Assembly (NCBI GenBank): GCA_002496565.1
Contig: DAKJ01000018.1
Span: 637,579-701,578, forward strand
Direction of reading: 5' to 3'
Length of the DNA stretch: 64,000 nucleotides
Source of the DNA: Methanosarcina sp. UBA289
Lineage (GTDB): Archaea; Halobacteriota; Methanosarcinia; Methanosarcinales; Methanosarcinaceae
Positions within the stretch are counted from its first letter, which is position 1. Each line of letters opens with the position of its first letter. The notes under the pieces were generated by a model. It did no database searches. It saw only the letters and a list, made by a program, of their open reading frames with translations, and was not told the DNA's origin. The translations under genes were made by a program, and so were the position numbers. Below, in pieces: positions 8,807 through 18,532 of the stretch.

Positions 8807-9424
8807 ATGAGAGGAAAACTAATCACACTTGAGGGCATTGACGGCTCAGGCAAAAGCACGGTTGCAGAAAAGCTTCAGAAGAATCCTGAAATTAAGGCCT
8901 TTAATCCTGTTTTTACCCGGGAACCGACAAGGGGCACTCTGACTGGAAATGCCGTGGAAAAAGCAATTCAGTCGGATACCGACCAGCTTGCTGAGCTCTT
9001 CCTTTTTACAGCGGACCATGCGGAACATCTGTCAAAGATTATAAAGCCTGCGCTTAAAAGTGGAAGACTAGTGATTTCTGATCGCTATTCCGACAGTCGA
9101 TATGCTTACCAGGGAGTGACCCTGAAAACTCGCTTGGAAAATCCTCTTGAGTGGGTAAAGGACCTGCACCGAGGATGGACCATTGTTCCGGACCTGACCT
9201 TTCTTTTTGATATCAGGCCAGAAGTTTCAGTTGAACGTTGTGGGAAGCGAGGAGAACAAAGCAAATTCGAAAAATTAGAGTTTTTACGGAAAGTCAGGGA
9301 GATTTTCCTCAGGCTTGCGGCAGAAGATCCAGAACGTTTTATTGTAATCAATGCCTCCCGCTCCTCTGAATACGTAGAAAAAGAAGTCACCGAAAAAATT
9401 CTGGAGTTCCTGAACAGGAACTGA
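8807..9424 (+). CDS. tmk: Thymidylate kinase
   Basis: This enzyme phosphorylates dTMP to dTDP with ATP in DNA precursor synthesis. The Walker A motif GIDGSGKST is at residues 10-18, the DR(Y) motif appears as ISDRYSDSRYAYQG near residue 88, and FTREPT near residue 42 fits the dTMP-binding region. The 205-residue length is standard. It is divergent from the DUF166 gene and convergent with the small gene at 9466-9726. Confidence 0.95.
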   Translation: MRGKLITLEGIDGSGKSTVAEKLQKNPEIKAFNPVFTREPTRGTLTGNAVEKAIQSDTDQLAELFLFTADHAEHLSKIIKPALKSGRLVISDRYSDSRYAYQGVTLKTRLENPLEWVKDLHRGWTIVPDLTFLFDIRPEVSVERCGKRGEQSKFEKLEFLRKVREIFLRLAAEDPERFIVINASRSSEYVEKEVTEKILEFLNRN

Positions 9425-9465
9425 CCAGATATAAAGATTTAACCGGAAAATTAAACCAATATCCG

Positions 9466-9726
9466 TTAGAGGCCGTTGTCATCAGCAAATTTTATCAGGG
9501 CTTCACCTAACATCCTGACATGAGTGGGGTTAAGGTTGAACCTGGCCTTCTTTACGCCTCCACGCTCCTTTGCAAGCTCGACGTATTCCTTCTCAAAACG
9601 CTCACTGTGTGCAAGGGAGATCGTCATGTACCAGCCTCCTCCCATCTTAATCTCCACATATCCGTCTCCACTTATCTCCTCAGCGTTTTCTTCAATACTC
9701 TCTTCAGATGTATTCTTCTTAACCAT
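9466..9726 (-). CDS. Small conserved-looking acidic protein
   Basis: I recognise no named family. The 86-residue protein has an acidic, probably disordered N-terminus (SEESIEENAEE), then a compact C-terminal part with GGGWYMTISLAHSERF and LNPTHVRMLGEALIKFAD. There is no membrane segment. The ATG at 9726 is preceded by GAGGT seven bases upstream, which supports it as a real gene. It lies 113 bases downstream of the HisA-like gene on the same strand and may be read with it. Confidence 0.75.
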   Translation of the reverse strand: MVKKNTSEESIEENAEEISGDGYVEIKMGGGWYMTISLAHSERFEKEYVELAKERGGVKKARFNLNPTHVRMLGEALIKFADDNGL

Positions 9727-9839
9727 ATTGTAAACCTCATAATCTCCTGGTTTAAAGTGAAATTTGCAGATTTAATACTAAATACTCGATTATATACAAG
9801 ACATATCGGAGCTGAGATAAAAGGATTCCCAAGTGAGAG

Positions 9840-10574
9840 TTATTTTTTGTTATCGGATTTAATCCCTAAACTCAGAACGGCCGGAGGAACCAATCCCGAA
9901 TGAACAGCAGTTGCGACCAGGGCTCCTTTTATCCCAAGCTTATCAAGAGTAAAAAGATCTTCCATATCCTTGACGCCTCCGGCAAGTAGCACACTATGCC
10001 TGGAACACTCAACCAGTTTTTGAAGGAATTCAGGATCAAAGCCTGAAGCCGTTCCAACCCTGTCAAGGTCAAGGAAAATAAGGTCTTTTAAGGGCAAATC
10101 ATTTAACAGCTTTACTATTTCAAAAGGGGATTCAGGAAGCTCAGGATCGTTTTTCAGAACTTTGCCGTGCTTTATATCAATGCTGACACTGATCCTTCCG
10201 GAATTTCGATAGGCGGCATCCTTTATTGCCGAAAGCGTTCCTGTCTCTGTACCGATCACGGCAGTTCCTGCAATGGAAAGAGCCTTGTCCACGTCTTGTG
10301 GAGACGAAATCCCGAAATCAAGCATTGTGTCTGCCTTTAAGCTTACTTCTCGAATTACTCCAGCATTCGTTTCGCGAGGGCCTTTGCCCTGAAGCACGTT
10401 AAGGTCGGCAATATAAACTTCTCTGGGACGCAGGAGTTCTACTATGTCTACAGGATCCGAGCTGCTGCATACAGTACTTGAATCTGAAACAGGGCGGTAT
10501 TTTTCCCTGTCCCCGCCCTTGGCAAGAACTACGCTACGGTTAAATATATCCATCACAAAAATTACTCGGAACAT
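9840..10574 (-). CDS. HisA-related TIM-barrel protein (COG1411-like)
   Basis: The protein has the pattern of a HisA/HisF-type (beta/alpha)8 barrel: DIFNRSVVLAKGG at the N-terminus, YIADLNVLQGKG, SVSIDIKHGKVL, FLDLDRVGTASG and the phosphate-binding VLLAGGVKD with GALVATAVHSG. It corresponds to the archaeal group annotated as related to ProFAR isomerase (COG1411), not to HisA itself. The start is either M1 or M8 (MDIFNRSVV). It is divergent from mfnB, and the same pair of barrel proteins suggests a link to methanofuran or another methanogen cofactor; that is inference. Confidence 0.82.
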   Translation of the reverse strand: MFRVIFVMDIFNRSVVLAKGGDREKYRPVSDSSTVCSSSDPVDIVELLRPREVYIADLNVLQGKGPRETNAGVIREVSLKADTMLDFGISSPQDVDKALSIAGTAVIGTETGTLSAIKDAAYRNSGRISVSIDIKHGKVLKNDPELPESPFEIVKLLNDLPLKDLIFLDLDRVGTASGFDPEFLQKLVECSRHSVLLAGGVKDMEDLFTLDKLGIKGALVATAVHSGLVPPAVLSLGIKSDNKK

Positions 10575-10627
10575 ACTTATTCAATAGCTACATCATCCTA
10601 TAAAAAAATATAAAATAAAACATATTG

Positions 10628-10635
10628 TATAAAAG
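10628..10635 (+). promoter_or_regulatory. TATA box for mfnB
   Basis: TATAAAAG in the divergent gap, 52 bases before the mfnB ATG. GAGG at 10677-10680 serves as ribosome binding site. Confidence 0.55.
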
Positions 10636-10686
10636 AAATAATATTCATTGAAAGATTTTAATTCGATGTTTAGTTAGAGGATTTTT

Positions 10687-11391
10687 ATGAAACTGCTTAT
10701 AAGTCCAATCAATAGAGAGGAAGCAATAATCGCTTCCAGAGGCGGCGCGGACATTGTAGATGTCAAAAACCCGAAAGAAGGCTCCCTTGGTGCTAATTTC
10801 CCATGGGTAATAAGGGATGTAAAAGAAGCTGTGGAAGGCAGACAGCCTATAAGCGCAACCATAGGAGATTTTAATTACAAGCCAGGAACTGCTTCCCTTG
10901 CCGCATTTGGAGCAGCCGTTGCAGGAGCAGACTATATTAAAGTTGGCCTTTACGATATCCAGACTGAAGATCAAGCTTTAGAGCTTATTACAAAGATAAC
11001 ACAGGCTGTAAAGGACTACGACTCTACAAAAAAAGTTGTTGCCTCGGGATATTCGGACTACAAGCGCATCAATTCGATCTCTCCATTACTGCTTCCCTCA
11101 ATCGCCGCAAAAGCTGGGGCAGATGTGGTGATGGTCGATACGGCAATTAAGGATGGGAAATCTACCTTCGAATTCATGGACGAGAAAGAACTTAAGAAGT
11201 TCACTGATCTTGCCCACGAGTCTGGACTTGAAAACGCAATTGCAGGTTCGTTGAAATTTGATGATCTTCCGGTGCTTGAAAGGATCGGACCAGATATTAT
11301 TGGAGTCCGCGGCATGGTCTGCGGGGGGGACAGAACAACTGCGATCCGGCAGGAACTGGTAGAAAAACTCGTAGCTGAATGCCAGGCTTGA
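10687..11391 (+). CDS. mfnB: (5-formylfuran-3-yl)methyl phosphate synthase
   Basis: MfnB (formerly DUF556) condenses two glyceraldehyde-3-phosphate molecules to 4-(hydroxymethyl)-2-furancarboxaldehyde phosphate, the furan precursor of methanofuran. The active-site lysines known from the Methanocaldococcus enzyme fall at the same positions here: K27 (DVKNPKEGSLG) and K155 (DTAIKDGKST), with K85 (DYIKVGLYD) also present. The 234-residue length is typical, and the protein is soluble. It has its own TATA box and ribosome binding site and is followed by a GC-rich hairpin. Confidence 0.95.
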   Translation: MKLLISPINREEAIIASRGGADIVDVKNPKEGSLGANFPWVIRDVKEAVEGRQPISATIGDFNYKPGTASLAAFGAAVAGADYIKVGLYDIQTEDQALELITKITQAVKDYDSTKKVVASGYSDYKRINSISPLLLPSIAAKAGADVVMVDTAIKDGKSTFEFMDEKELKKFTDLAHESGLENAIAGSLKFDDLPVLERIGPDIIGVRGMVCGGDRTTAIRQELVEKLVAECQA

Positions 11392-11423
11392 GAAATTCTT
11401 TTTGAGTGAATCTAAAAATTTGT

Positions 11424-11449
11424 GCCGGCCGGCTATTAGGCAGGCCGGC
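11424..11449 (+). terminator. GC-rich hairpin after mfnB
   Basis: GCCGGCC (11424-11430) pairs perfectly with GGCCGGC (11443-11449) around a 12-base loop, 33 bases after the mfnB stop. It is the most GC-rich spot in the neighbourhood, as expected for a transcript-end hairpin. Confidence 0.55.
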
Positions 11450-11487
11450 CGAAAGATAAATATAAACAGATAACTATTTTTAGTCTG

Positions 11488-12060
11488 ATGTTTGTTTTTG
11501 GACATATTGGGATTACTCTGGGAATCTTTTATTGCCTAAGCCGCATATCTTCAAAAAAGAGCTTCTGGGTAAATGCTCCGTGGATTGCGCTCGGGGCGCT
11601 CCTTCCGGACTTTATTGATAAGCCTCTTGGAAGGATAATTCTTGCTGACACTATAGGAAGCGGGAGAATTTATGCTCATACTTTGCTTTTTGGCCTTCTG
11701 CTGGGCTTAGCAGGATACTATCTCTATAGCCAAGGGAAACCTGAACTCCTGATTATTGCAGGAGCATCTTTTTGCCACATTCTTGAAGATCAGATATGGA
11801 ATAGCCCTACAGTATTTTTTTGGCCGCTCTTAGGCTGGGAATTTCCAAAGGATACGATTTCAGGAAACTTTATTGAGTATCTTATGATAATTTTTAGTAG
11901 ATCATATGATCCCGGATTTACAGAAGTTTTTATCTCAGAAATCGTCGGACTGCTCATTATAATTGTCCTTCTTATTGTCAAATACATTAACGAAAATCAT
12001 AAAGAAAAGAAAAAAGAGAATTCTCTGGTACAACAAAAAAGAAAAAATTCAAATTTTTAA
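11488..12060 (+). CDS. YdjM-like membrane-bound metal-dependent hydrolase
   Basis: The sequence fits the YdjM/LexA-binding inner-membrane hydrolase-like family: GHIGITLG at the N-terminus, ALLPDFIDKP near residue 39, AHTLLFGLLLG near residue 64 and CHILEDQIWN near residue 94, with His/Asp residues spaced as possible metal ligands. About five hydrophobic segments are present and the C-terminus is basic. There is no ribosome binding site, and a TATA-like AAATATAAAC at about 11458-11467 would place the transcript start almost at the ATG, so the mRNA may be leaderless. Substrate unknown. Confidence 0.78.
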   Translation: MFVFGHIGITLGIFYCLSRISSKKSFWVNAPWIALGALLPDFIDKPLGRIILADTIGSGRIYAHTLLFGLLLGLAGYYLYSQGKPELLIIAGASFCHILEDQIWNSPTVFFWPLLGWEFPKDTISGNFIEYLMIIFSRSYDPGFTEVFISEIVGLLIIIVLLIVKYINENHKEKKKENSLVQQKRKNSNF

Positions 12061-12070
12061 AAACTGGAAG

Positions 12071-12115
12071 TTCCTTCCTCAGAAGCCTGACCTCCAGACG
12101 AAACTGAGGAGGGAA
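12071..12115. terminator. Hairpin between convergent genes
   Basis: TTCCTTCCTCAG (12071-12082) pairs with CTGAGGAGGGAA (12104-12115) at 11 of 12 positions. It sits in the 56-base gap between the YdjM-like gene and the convergent membrane protein gene and could end transcripts from both sides. Confidence 0.6.
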
Positions 12116-12116
12116 T

Positions 12117-13916
12117 TTAAGGCATATGCTCATAAATTTCTATGTTAAGGGAATCATAGATCTTATACACAGGATAAGCGGTCTGAGCCTTGGAGGCGCT
12201 TCCCGTAGAAACTGATGTTTCATCCGATTCCCGTTCACTGGCAGTCAAAGCCTCAGAAAAAGTAGTTTTGATAACATAGAAAGGTTCGTTTTCCACCGCT
12301 GTTTCTACAGATATGCCGTTTTTCAAATCATTTTTGTATATATAAAGAGGTTTTTTGGGAACATCAGCAAGCCCAGTAGTCCAGTTCATATTGCTACTAA
12401 GGATCCCAGACGTTCTGCTTAAATCTGTATCTACATCAGATGTAAAATATAGATAAGGTTCTCTTACACCGGATAACCACTGAATACCGTCTACCTCATT
12501 TTCCGAAATTGATTCAGAAATTCCACCTGTATATGGCGAGCTGAAACAGGTGAAGAATCCTAGTGTCCATAGAAGACAAAGAACCAGCACTGCAGAGCCA
12601 AGGCCAAGAGTATACCCTTTTCTAAGAAAAATAATGTAAAGGGAATACCCCAGCAAAGGAATCTGGGCAAAAATAATGAAGCTCAAATTTGCAAACCTAT
12701 CTGGAGAGTAAGGAATGAAGGGATTTAAAAGGAAAACAAGCTCCAGGCAGAAGGTTACGATATAAAGGCCCAGAAAGCGTGGGTATCTGCGAACGAAATG
12801 GTGACAAAACCTTTTACGGTTTTGCCATACAATTACGGAATTGATCAGGATAAAAACTAAAGGAATATAGTATTTGCCGTAATAAAGATTCAAAAGATGC
12901 ACAAAATCGAGAAATCCATTTTCAGTCGATGGTATCGTAGAAAAGCCTGCAGCTACTAACGTTTTAGCGCGCAGGATGACATTCGAAATAGATGTATCAA
13001 AGAACTGAGAGATATATTTGGTACAAAGCAGGAAGCCTACTAAAGTAAGTGACAAGACAAACACGGGCATTTTCCTTCCTGCAGAGTGTGAAGCGTCAGA
13101 GAAGAGAAATTTGAGACTCAGGATATTACGGAGAAATCCAGGCTTCAGTACTTTGCTCGAACATAAGAGGAGCAGGGAGAAACAGGCAAGATATGCAAAA
13201 ATGAAAGGATGAGCTAAAGGAATCAACGGCATCATAAAAAGAAGGCAAACAGCCATTGCCCTGTTTTTATCCGAAATTGCACTTCTCAGCACAAGAAGAT
13301 ATAGAGGTATCAGACAAAAACAAAGATAATAAGGAACTGATGAGGTCTGGAAATGACCAAAATATGGAATAAGCGAGGAGAGAAAAGTTGTTAAGACTAA
13401 TTTTTCCCTGCTCATGAAAATGCGATAGAACAGGTACATTCCGATGATAAACAGTATTGAAAAAAATACTGGCAAAAAGTATGAAAGCGCCGATGTTTTC
13501 AGACCTGAAACCTGAGCTAGGGCTGAAACGAGCAGAGGACCCGTGGGAGAAAGGTCTGAGAAGCTCAAAAGGTTACAAAGTGAAACCTGTCTTGCAAGAT
13601 CGAAGTACGAAAATCCCCCCCTGCATATTGAAACATAGCCAAGCATGTGAGGAGTTATTAGTACTGTAATGTGAACAAGAAGCAGTATAAAAACTGCACT
13701 CATTTTTCTGTATGCAAGGAGAAGAACGCAGGCTGAAAGGTAGCAAAGGAGCAGAGTAAGGTAAAAGTGAAAAGGAAGCTGCTCATAAATATTAACTGTA
13801 TACCCTTCGGGCTGAATTCCCCTGAGAATAAAGAGACTGTAAACCAGTAGTAATAGAGAAATCGAAGTTATAAGGTTTAATATGTTATTAGTGATTTTAG
13901 ACAATGTGTCCCCCAT
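12117..13916 (-). CDS. GT-C-like polytopic membrane protein
   Basis: This 599-residue protein has about twelve hydrophobic segments up to about residue 470, then a C-terminal domain of about 130 residues outside the membrane. It resembles archaeal multipass glycosyltransferase-type proteins (GT-C fold, PMT/Wzy-like) in layout. The early loop carries acidic residues (YFDLAR, SFSDLSPTG) and a later membrane segment contains LIPLAHPF. The proteins at 24417-26354 and 51246-53279 share this layout, each with an intramembrane LxH motif. A role in polymerising or transferring lipid-linked sugars is likely but not proven. It stands alone on the minus strand. Confidence 0.7.
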   Translation of the reverse strand: MGDTLSKITNNILNLITSISLLLLVYSLFILRGIQPEGYTVNIYEQLPFHFYLTLLLCYLSACVLLLAYRKMSAVFILLLVHITVLITPHMLGYVSICRGGFSYFDLARQVSLCNLLSFSDLSPTGPLLVSALAQVSGLKTSALSYFLPVFFSILFIIGMYLFYRIFMSREKLVLTTFLSSLIPYFGHFQTSSVPYYLCFCLIPLYLLVLRSAISDKNRAMAVCLLFMMPLIPLAHPFIFAYLACFSLLLLCSSKVLKPGFLRNILSLKFLFSDASHSAGRKMPVFVLSLTLVGFLLCTKYISQFFDTSISNVILRAKTLVAAGFSTIPSTENGFLDFVHLLNLYYGKYYIPLVFILINSVIVWQNRKRFCHHFVRRYPRFLGLYIVTFCLELVFLLNPFIPYSPDRFANLSFIIFAQIPLLGYSLYIIFLRKGYTLGLGSAVLVLCLLWTLGFFTCFSSPYTGGISESISENEVDGIQWLSGVREPYLYFTSDVDTDLSRTSGILSSNMNWTTGLADVPKKPLYIYKNDLKNGISVETAVENEPFYVIKTTFSEALTASERESDETSVSTGSASKAQTAYPVYKIYDSLNIEIYEHMP

Positions 13917-14570
13917 CCTTTTTGAAAGTTGCAGAGTCCAGTTTCAGCACCTAAATATGAATTATCCCTGAGAACGTGGTTTCACTCTTAAAGAGTTGTT
14001 ACAGGCCGCGCACAGGCCCAAAAACTTTCGTTCGTTAGATTTTGTTTATTTGTTTCTCCTCTTTCGCATTATTCTTATATCCAATCGGCCAACAAATAAT
14101 TAATAGTTGCGCCCGAAGTGCAGTTTGATATATTGTCTCGACCTAAATAATGTTTTTATGAATTAAAAATTTTCAACAATTAAAGGCTTTCGGGTACTAT
14201 CTCGCTGTCCAGAGACTTTTAGCATTTCTGTTACAATAACTCACGGAACATAAATAATATTCCTCTTAAATACAAATCCTGCTGATATTAATACATACGG
14301 TCTGAACCTTACAGGGAAAATATTTATTAAATTCACTGTTGATTCCTGCTGGTGTTGGGATAATCCCGAATTAACCCTCCAGGAGAAAACAAGCATTTAA
14401 GATATGGATAAAAAGATGTTTCCTCTTAGAATAAAGGAAATGGAAGAGATTATGGAACACTAGCCATAAAACTATGTAACTCAGACTTAAACGTTTAGAT
14501 TATCAAAAAATTTCAGCTTACCACATAAATCTATGAAACTTTCCTCCTACAGTACTATATTTCAGGGTAA
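13917..14570. other. Intergenic stretch with one mini open frame
   Basis: AT-rich 654 bases. The only coding-like piece is a 19-codon frame at 14404-14463 beginning MDKKMFPLRIKEMEEI, downstream of a TATA-like AATATTTATTAAA near 14319. It is too short to call and may be a gene remnant. Confidence 0.4.
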
Positions 14571-15467
14571 TCATATTCCTTGATAATCTCTCAGGCACAC
14601 TTTTTTAACATTACTTAGTGTTTTCAGAATATGACGAATTCTACGTTCCACAGACTTTCCTTTTATGCACCAGTAAAATGGCCTGTTGTTTCCTATAGAA
14701 GGAAATTTGGTATAGGAAATGTCGAGAGGGTGGAAATAGAAGATGGTATGTCCTCTTTTCAAACTCTGGACAAGCCCATTCAATACTAAAGGGGTTCCTA
14801 AAAAGCGGAGTATTGGACCTCCAGACGTTGGAATTTTCAGTATATTCTGATAATAGGCCCAGGGAAATTCAACAAAATTTCTATCATCACCTGCTTCAAG
14901 GCCGCTCTTTAAGGGATAGTAAGGAAAAGAAGAAACTGTCTTAAGGGACGAGTCCGTTTTATTATAAAGAGAATTTACTGATACTGAAGAGTCATATTTG
15001 AAACCAATACGTTCAAGTGAATCAACCATCCATCCACCTATCAGGGCATTTGGTGCTCTGTAGCCTACTACTCTCTCCCCGCTAATTTTTTCAAGAATTC
15101 TTTTTGCAAGCAATGTTTTCTGCTCGAATTCCTCAATACTCATTAACCGCTCCTTTGTCTCAGGATCAATTTTGCAGGCGTGATGAAGGCCATGACATGC
15201 AAGTTCGTGTCCTCTTTCCGCAACTGATTCAACAAGTCCAGGATAATGGTCTATAATATCTGCAACTACAAAGAAAGTAGCAGTCACATTGAATTCATCG
15301 AGAATGTCCAGTACCCTGTTTGTAGGTTCAGTCAGGAAATCATACCTGCCTTCCCATTTTTCAAAGAATTCATTCACAGTCCTGTAAACAGCATAAGGAG
15401 AACCGCAAACTGAAGGAATATGATACCAATCTTCAAGATCCACTGTAACCGAGAAACTACCCCTCAT
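14571..15467 (-). CDS. Polysaccharide deacetylase (NodB-type)
   Basis: The protein carries NodB-homology motifs: VDLEDWYH near the N-terminus with the catalytic/metal aspartate, the metal-binding histidines in ACHGLHH, and GYRAPN. The pattern, with DLEDWYH and a C-terminal FHPLDI segment, is that of the deacetylases found in exopolysaccharide loci (DUF3473-containing type). It would remove N-acetyl groups from surface sugars. No signal peptide is visible, so it may act on cytoplasmic lipid-linked precursors. An open frame begins 27 bases earlier, but GGGGGT just before the ATG at 15467 supports the shorter protein beginning MRGSFSV. Confidence 0.88.
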   Translation of the reverse strand: MRGSFSVTVDLEDWYHIPSVCGSPYAVYRTVNEFFEKWEGRYDFLTEPTNRVLDILDEFNVTATFFVVADIIDHYPGLVESVAERGHELACHGLHHACKIDPETKERLMSIEEFEQKTLLAKRILEKISGERVVGYRAPNALIGGWMVDSLERIGFKYDSSVSVNSLYNKTDSSLKTVSSFPYYPLKSGLEAGDDRNFVEFPWAYYQNILKIPTSGGPILRFLGTPLVLNGLVQSLKRGHTIFYFHPLDISYTKFPSIGNNRPFYWCIKGKSVERRIRHILKTLSNVKKVCLRDYQGI

Positions 15468-16315
15468 AAGACCCCCCTTCACGACCAACTTCACTTACAA
15501 CCACATAAGAAATTCCTGACCTGTACTGAAATTATATGATTGCAAATAATGAAAATTTGCACATGTTCAAAAATTTCTGATATAGTAGAGGACTACAGAG
15601 TATAAAAAATTTTTTAATGATTTGATTAAGATAAAATATTCCTAAAAAATGTTATCTATATAATGTTTGAAAGTAAATATTAAATTAAAAAATAAAGATA
15701 GATATAAATAGAGGATCGTTAGGCAAATTGCTCTATCATAGAATCTCTAAAGATTTCTTTAAATTAATAAGAAAGATCCATTACCTCTTAATAGATTACC
15801 CAATAAATTCAGAAGACTCGCATTTTCAGTGTTTCTGAGTCATGCCAGTGCTAACTGTATAAATCTGATAATTAGTTGTACTGGCTGGAAAAAAGGCTCT
15901 TTGAATAAGCCTTAACTTATTTATTCCTTAGTACTTTACAAAGTGTGGTTGTTTTTCTGTTATTCTCATCATTTAATTGAACGATTTAGGATTTATTATG
16001 ACTTTAAAAAGAAGGTTCAATCGTCCGGACGCCCTTAGTTTTCAATAGAACTTAAATAAATGATAGAAACATTAAAACATAAACTTTTTGTACACTCCTG
16101 CAATCAATGAATATTGTTTTTTGTTTTCTAGAAAATTTAAGAAAAACTGGGAAATGTTTACTTAAGTTAACAGTAAAATTCACGAAATTAGAAAAACTAG
16201 GCTGTCCTAAACTAAATTTAGCATAATGGTATACCCTGCATATAGCTTTTTCGCGTCTGGAGATTTACAACAAAAAGTATAGGGATAGAAAGAAGGGAAA
16301 AGGTCTGAAACATAG
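15468..16315. other. Long AT-rich divergent intergenic region
   Basis: About 850 bases between the deacetylase gene and the plus-strand beta-helix gene. No gene is supported. It should contain the promoters of both neighbours, but no single TATA box stands out. Runs of A and T dominate. Confidence 0.4.
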
Positions 16316-17915
16316 ATGGCAACACTGGAAAAAAAACGGATCTTACCTTGCAATTTTAATTTTTTTGATTATAGTTGGAACAAACGCTCTTTCCACTACA
16401 GCGCCCAATATGACTGTTTATGTTGCTGCCGATGGGAGAGGGAATTTCAATTGCGATGGAAGTGACGATCAGGTAGAGATAAATCAAGCTCTTAAATATG
16501 CTGCAGAAAATCCACAGTTTTCAACTGTTTATTTGAAAGGTCCAAATACATACATTATCTCGGACAGTATTTTAATTGGAAGCGAAACCATTTTGGAAGG
16601 AGATCCTACAGCCGTCATTAAACTTAAAGATCAAGCGGACTGGCCGAGAAATAAACCTCTGATTACTCAGATGGACAGTTCCGGAGTCGATAGAGTCACT
16701 ATAAAGGGATTTGAAATTAACGGAAACCATGACAAGAATGAAGATAAAATGAAAGGGCAAGGATACTACAATATGATCAGTTTCCTTGACTCTCAAAATA
16801 TAGATGTTCATGGTATGTATCTGCATGACGGACATGGTGATGGTTTAAGAGTCGAGAGAAGTTCGAATATTAAGTTTTACAATAATAAAGTGTACAAATT
16901 AGGACATGACGGTTTTTATTCTATTGATTGCCAGAATGTAGAAGCCTGGAAAAACAGAATAACTTGCAGAACTAACGGTGGGCTTCGAGTCTGGAATTCC
17001 AATTACGTAAAATTCTATGATAACGTAATAGACTCCTTTTACCACTGGAGTGCAGGTGGCTCCGCAATTCTGATTGAGAAAACGACAGGTGTCGTTAACG
17101 ATGTAGAAGTATACAATAACACCATTCATCACACTTATGGCCCTGGAATCTGGCTGATAGGTTACGGAGCGTCTTATCCCAAGGAAGAGGCACAGAATGT
17201 CCACATTCACAATAATATCTTCTACAGCACTGGTACGAACCCCAGTATCGACTGGGTAGGAGGTATTGTAACAAGTGGATTTTATGATACCCTTATTGAG
17301 AATAATGTGTTTGATAATGTGTATCATGCAGCAATTATCCAGATGTATCCTTCTTCCACAAGCGCAGGTAATTCCGTTGATCTTTCACCTCAAGGTACAG
17401 GATTCACAACAATCGTCCGCAATAACATAATAGTAAATACCCAGAATCGCACAAAAGACCCTGATGGAACAGGATATGGAGTGATCAATTGCCTGCCTTC
17501 AACACATACCATTGTGATGGAAAATAACTGTCTCTACAATAACATAGCAGGAGACTACATGAATGCTAGGTCAACAAGCGACATCCATGTAGATCCTCAA
17601 TTTGCAAACGAAAAAGAACATGATTATCACCTGAAATCAACCGGTGGAAGGTGGAACGGAAAAACGTGGGTAAAGGATCCTGTAAGTTCTCCCTGCATTG
17701 ATGCCGGCCATCCGGACTCCGATTATTCAAAGGAGCCAGGGAACAATGGAGGTAGGATCAATATAGGCAGGTATGGAAATACAGAATGTGCTTCGATCTC
17801 AGGTAATATACCCGGGTATGTTGTATGGTGGAACCAAATATTTTCGCCAGAATGGAAAACTTTCAGGCTACTGCTGAGGATATTTTCCCTATTTTGCTTT
17901 AATGTCTTATATTAA
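16316..17915 (+). CDS. Secreted beta-helix protein, start disrupted by A8 tract
   Basis: This is a right-handed parallel beta-helix protein of the Methanosarcina disaggregatase-like family. It has the domain start TVYVAADGRGNFNCDGSDD and repeated N-N-x-I/V coil patterns (IKFYNNKVYKLGHDG, VEVYNNTIHHTYGPG) to about GRYGNTECAS. It ends in a short unrelated tail and lacks the C-terminal repeat of its neighbour. Its intact frame begins only with TTG at 16365, inside a hydrophobic signal segment. An ATG at 16316 is one base out of phase. Removing one A from the run of eight A (16329-16336) would give MATLEKNGSYLAILIF and a normal signal peptide. It may be a pseudogene, a phase-variable gene or a sequencing error. 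Confidence 0.75.
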
Positions 17916-18532
17916 AACTTTCCAGCTTATTTTTTAATAGAGCATTCAGCTACTTAGAAAAAAATATAAATGAACGATTCAGCGTCCATTTAATGAACTG
18001 TGTTTATCAAAGATTATTTTTTGCAATTTGCGTAGCTGTGACCATATGTCATCCGATCCTTTGGCATTTATTTATTAGCAGGAACACCTAAAATCGAAAG
18101 CATTTTTCATAAAATGATTTGTTTACAACGGAGTTGACGACTCTGAATTTCCAATTAGTGAATTAACCTGAAGATAAACACCTCGGGGCTTCTTAGTTCA
18201 TTTTTTTGTCTTTTGAGAACAAGTTCTCAGAGCTCTCCCCCACTTTCTGTAAGTACAAAAAAGAGTATGCTTCATCATATACAAAAGTATACATTATTTG
18301 CCAACATATATCTTTTTTAATAAATCGTTAGAGTGCATACAAAAGTTCTGGATTCCAATGAATGCGCTTTAATAAATATTACAATTTAAGAAGTTCTTCA
18401 CATAGTTTGAGTAGTAATATATTCAAGCAGCGAAAATAATCCAGATGTTTCAAGAGGAGTTTATTTGCAGTATTAAATAGACAACTTCTTTTAATCTTAA
18501 AGAATTATAGTTTAATGTATTGGGGATTTAAA
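17916..18532. other. Intergenic region with a palindrome
   Basis: About 600 bases between two plus-strand beta-helix genes. A perfect inverted repeat TGAGAAC-AA-GTTCTCA at 18214-18229 is about 300 bases before the next start and could be an operator. No gene is supported. Confidence 0.45.
18214..18229. promoter_or_regulatory. 16-bp palindrome, possible operator
   Basis: TGAGAAC (18214-18220) and GTTCTCA (18223-18229) are perfect inverted repeats separated by two bases, a spacing that suits a dimeric helix-turn-helix regulator better than an RNA hairpin. Confidence 0.3.
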
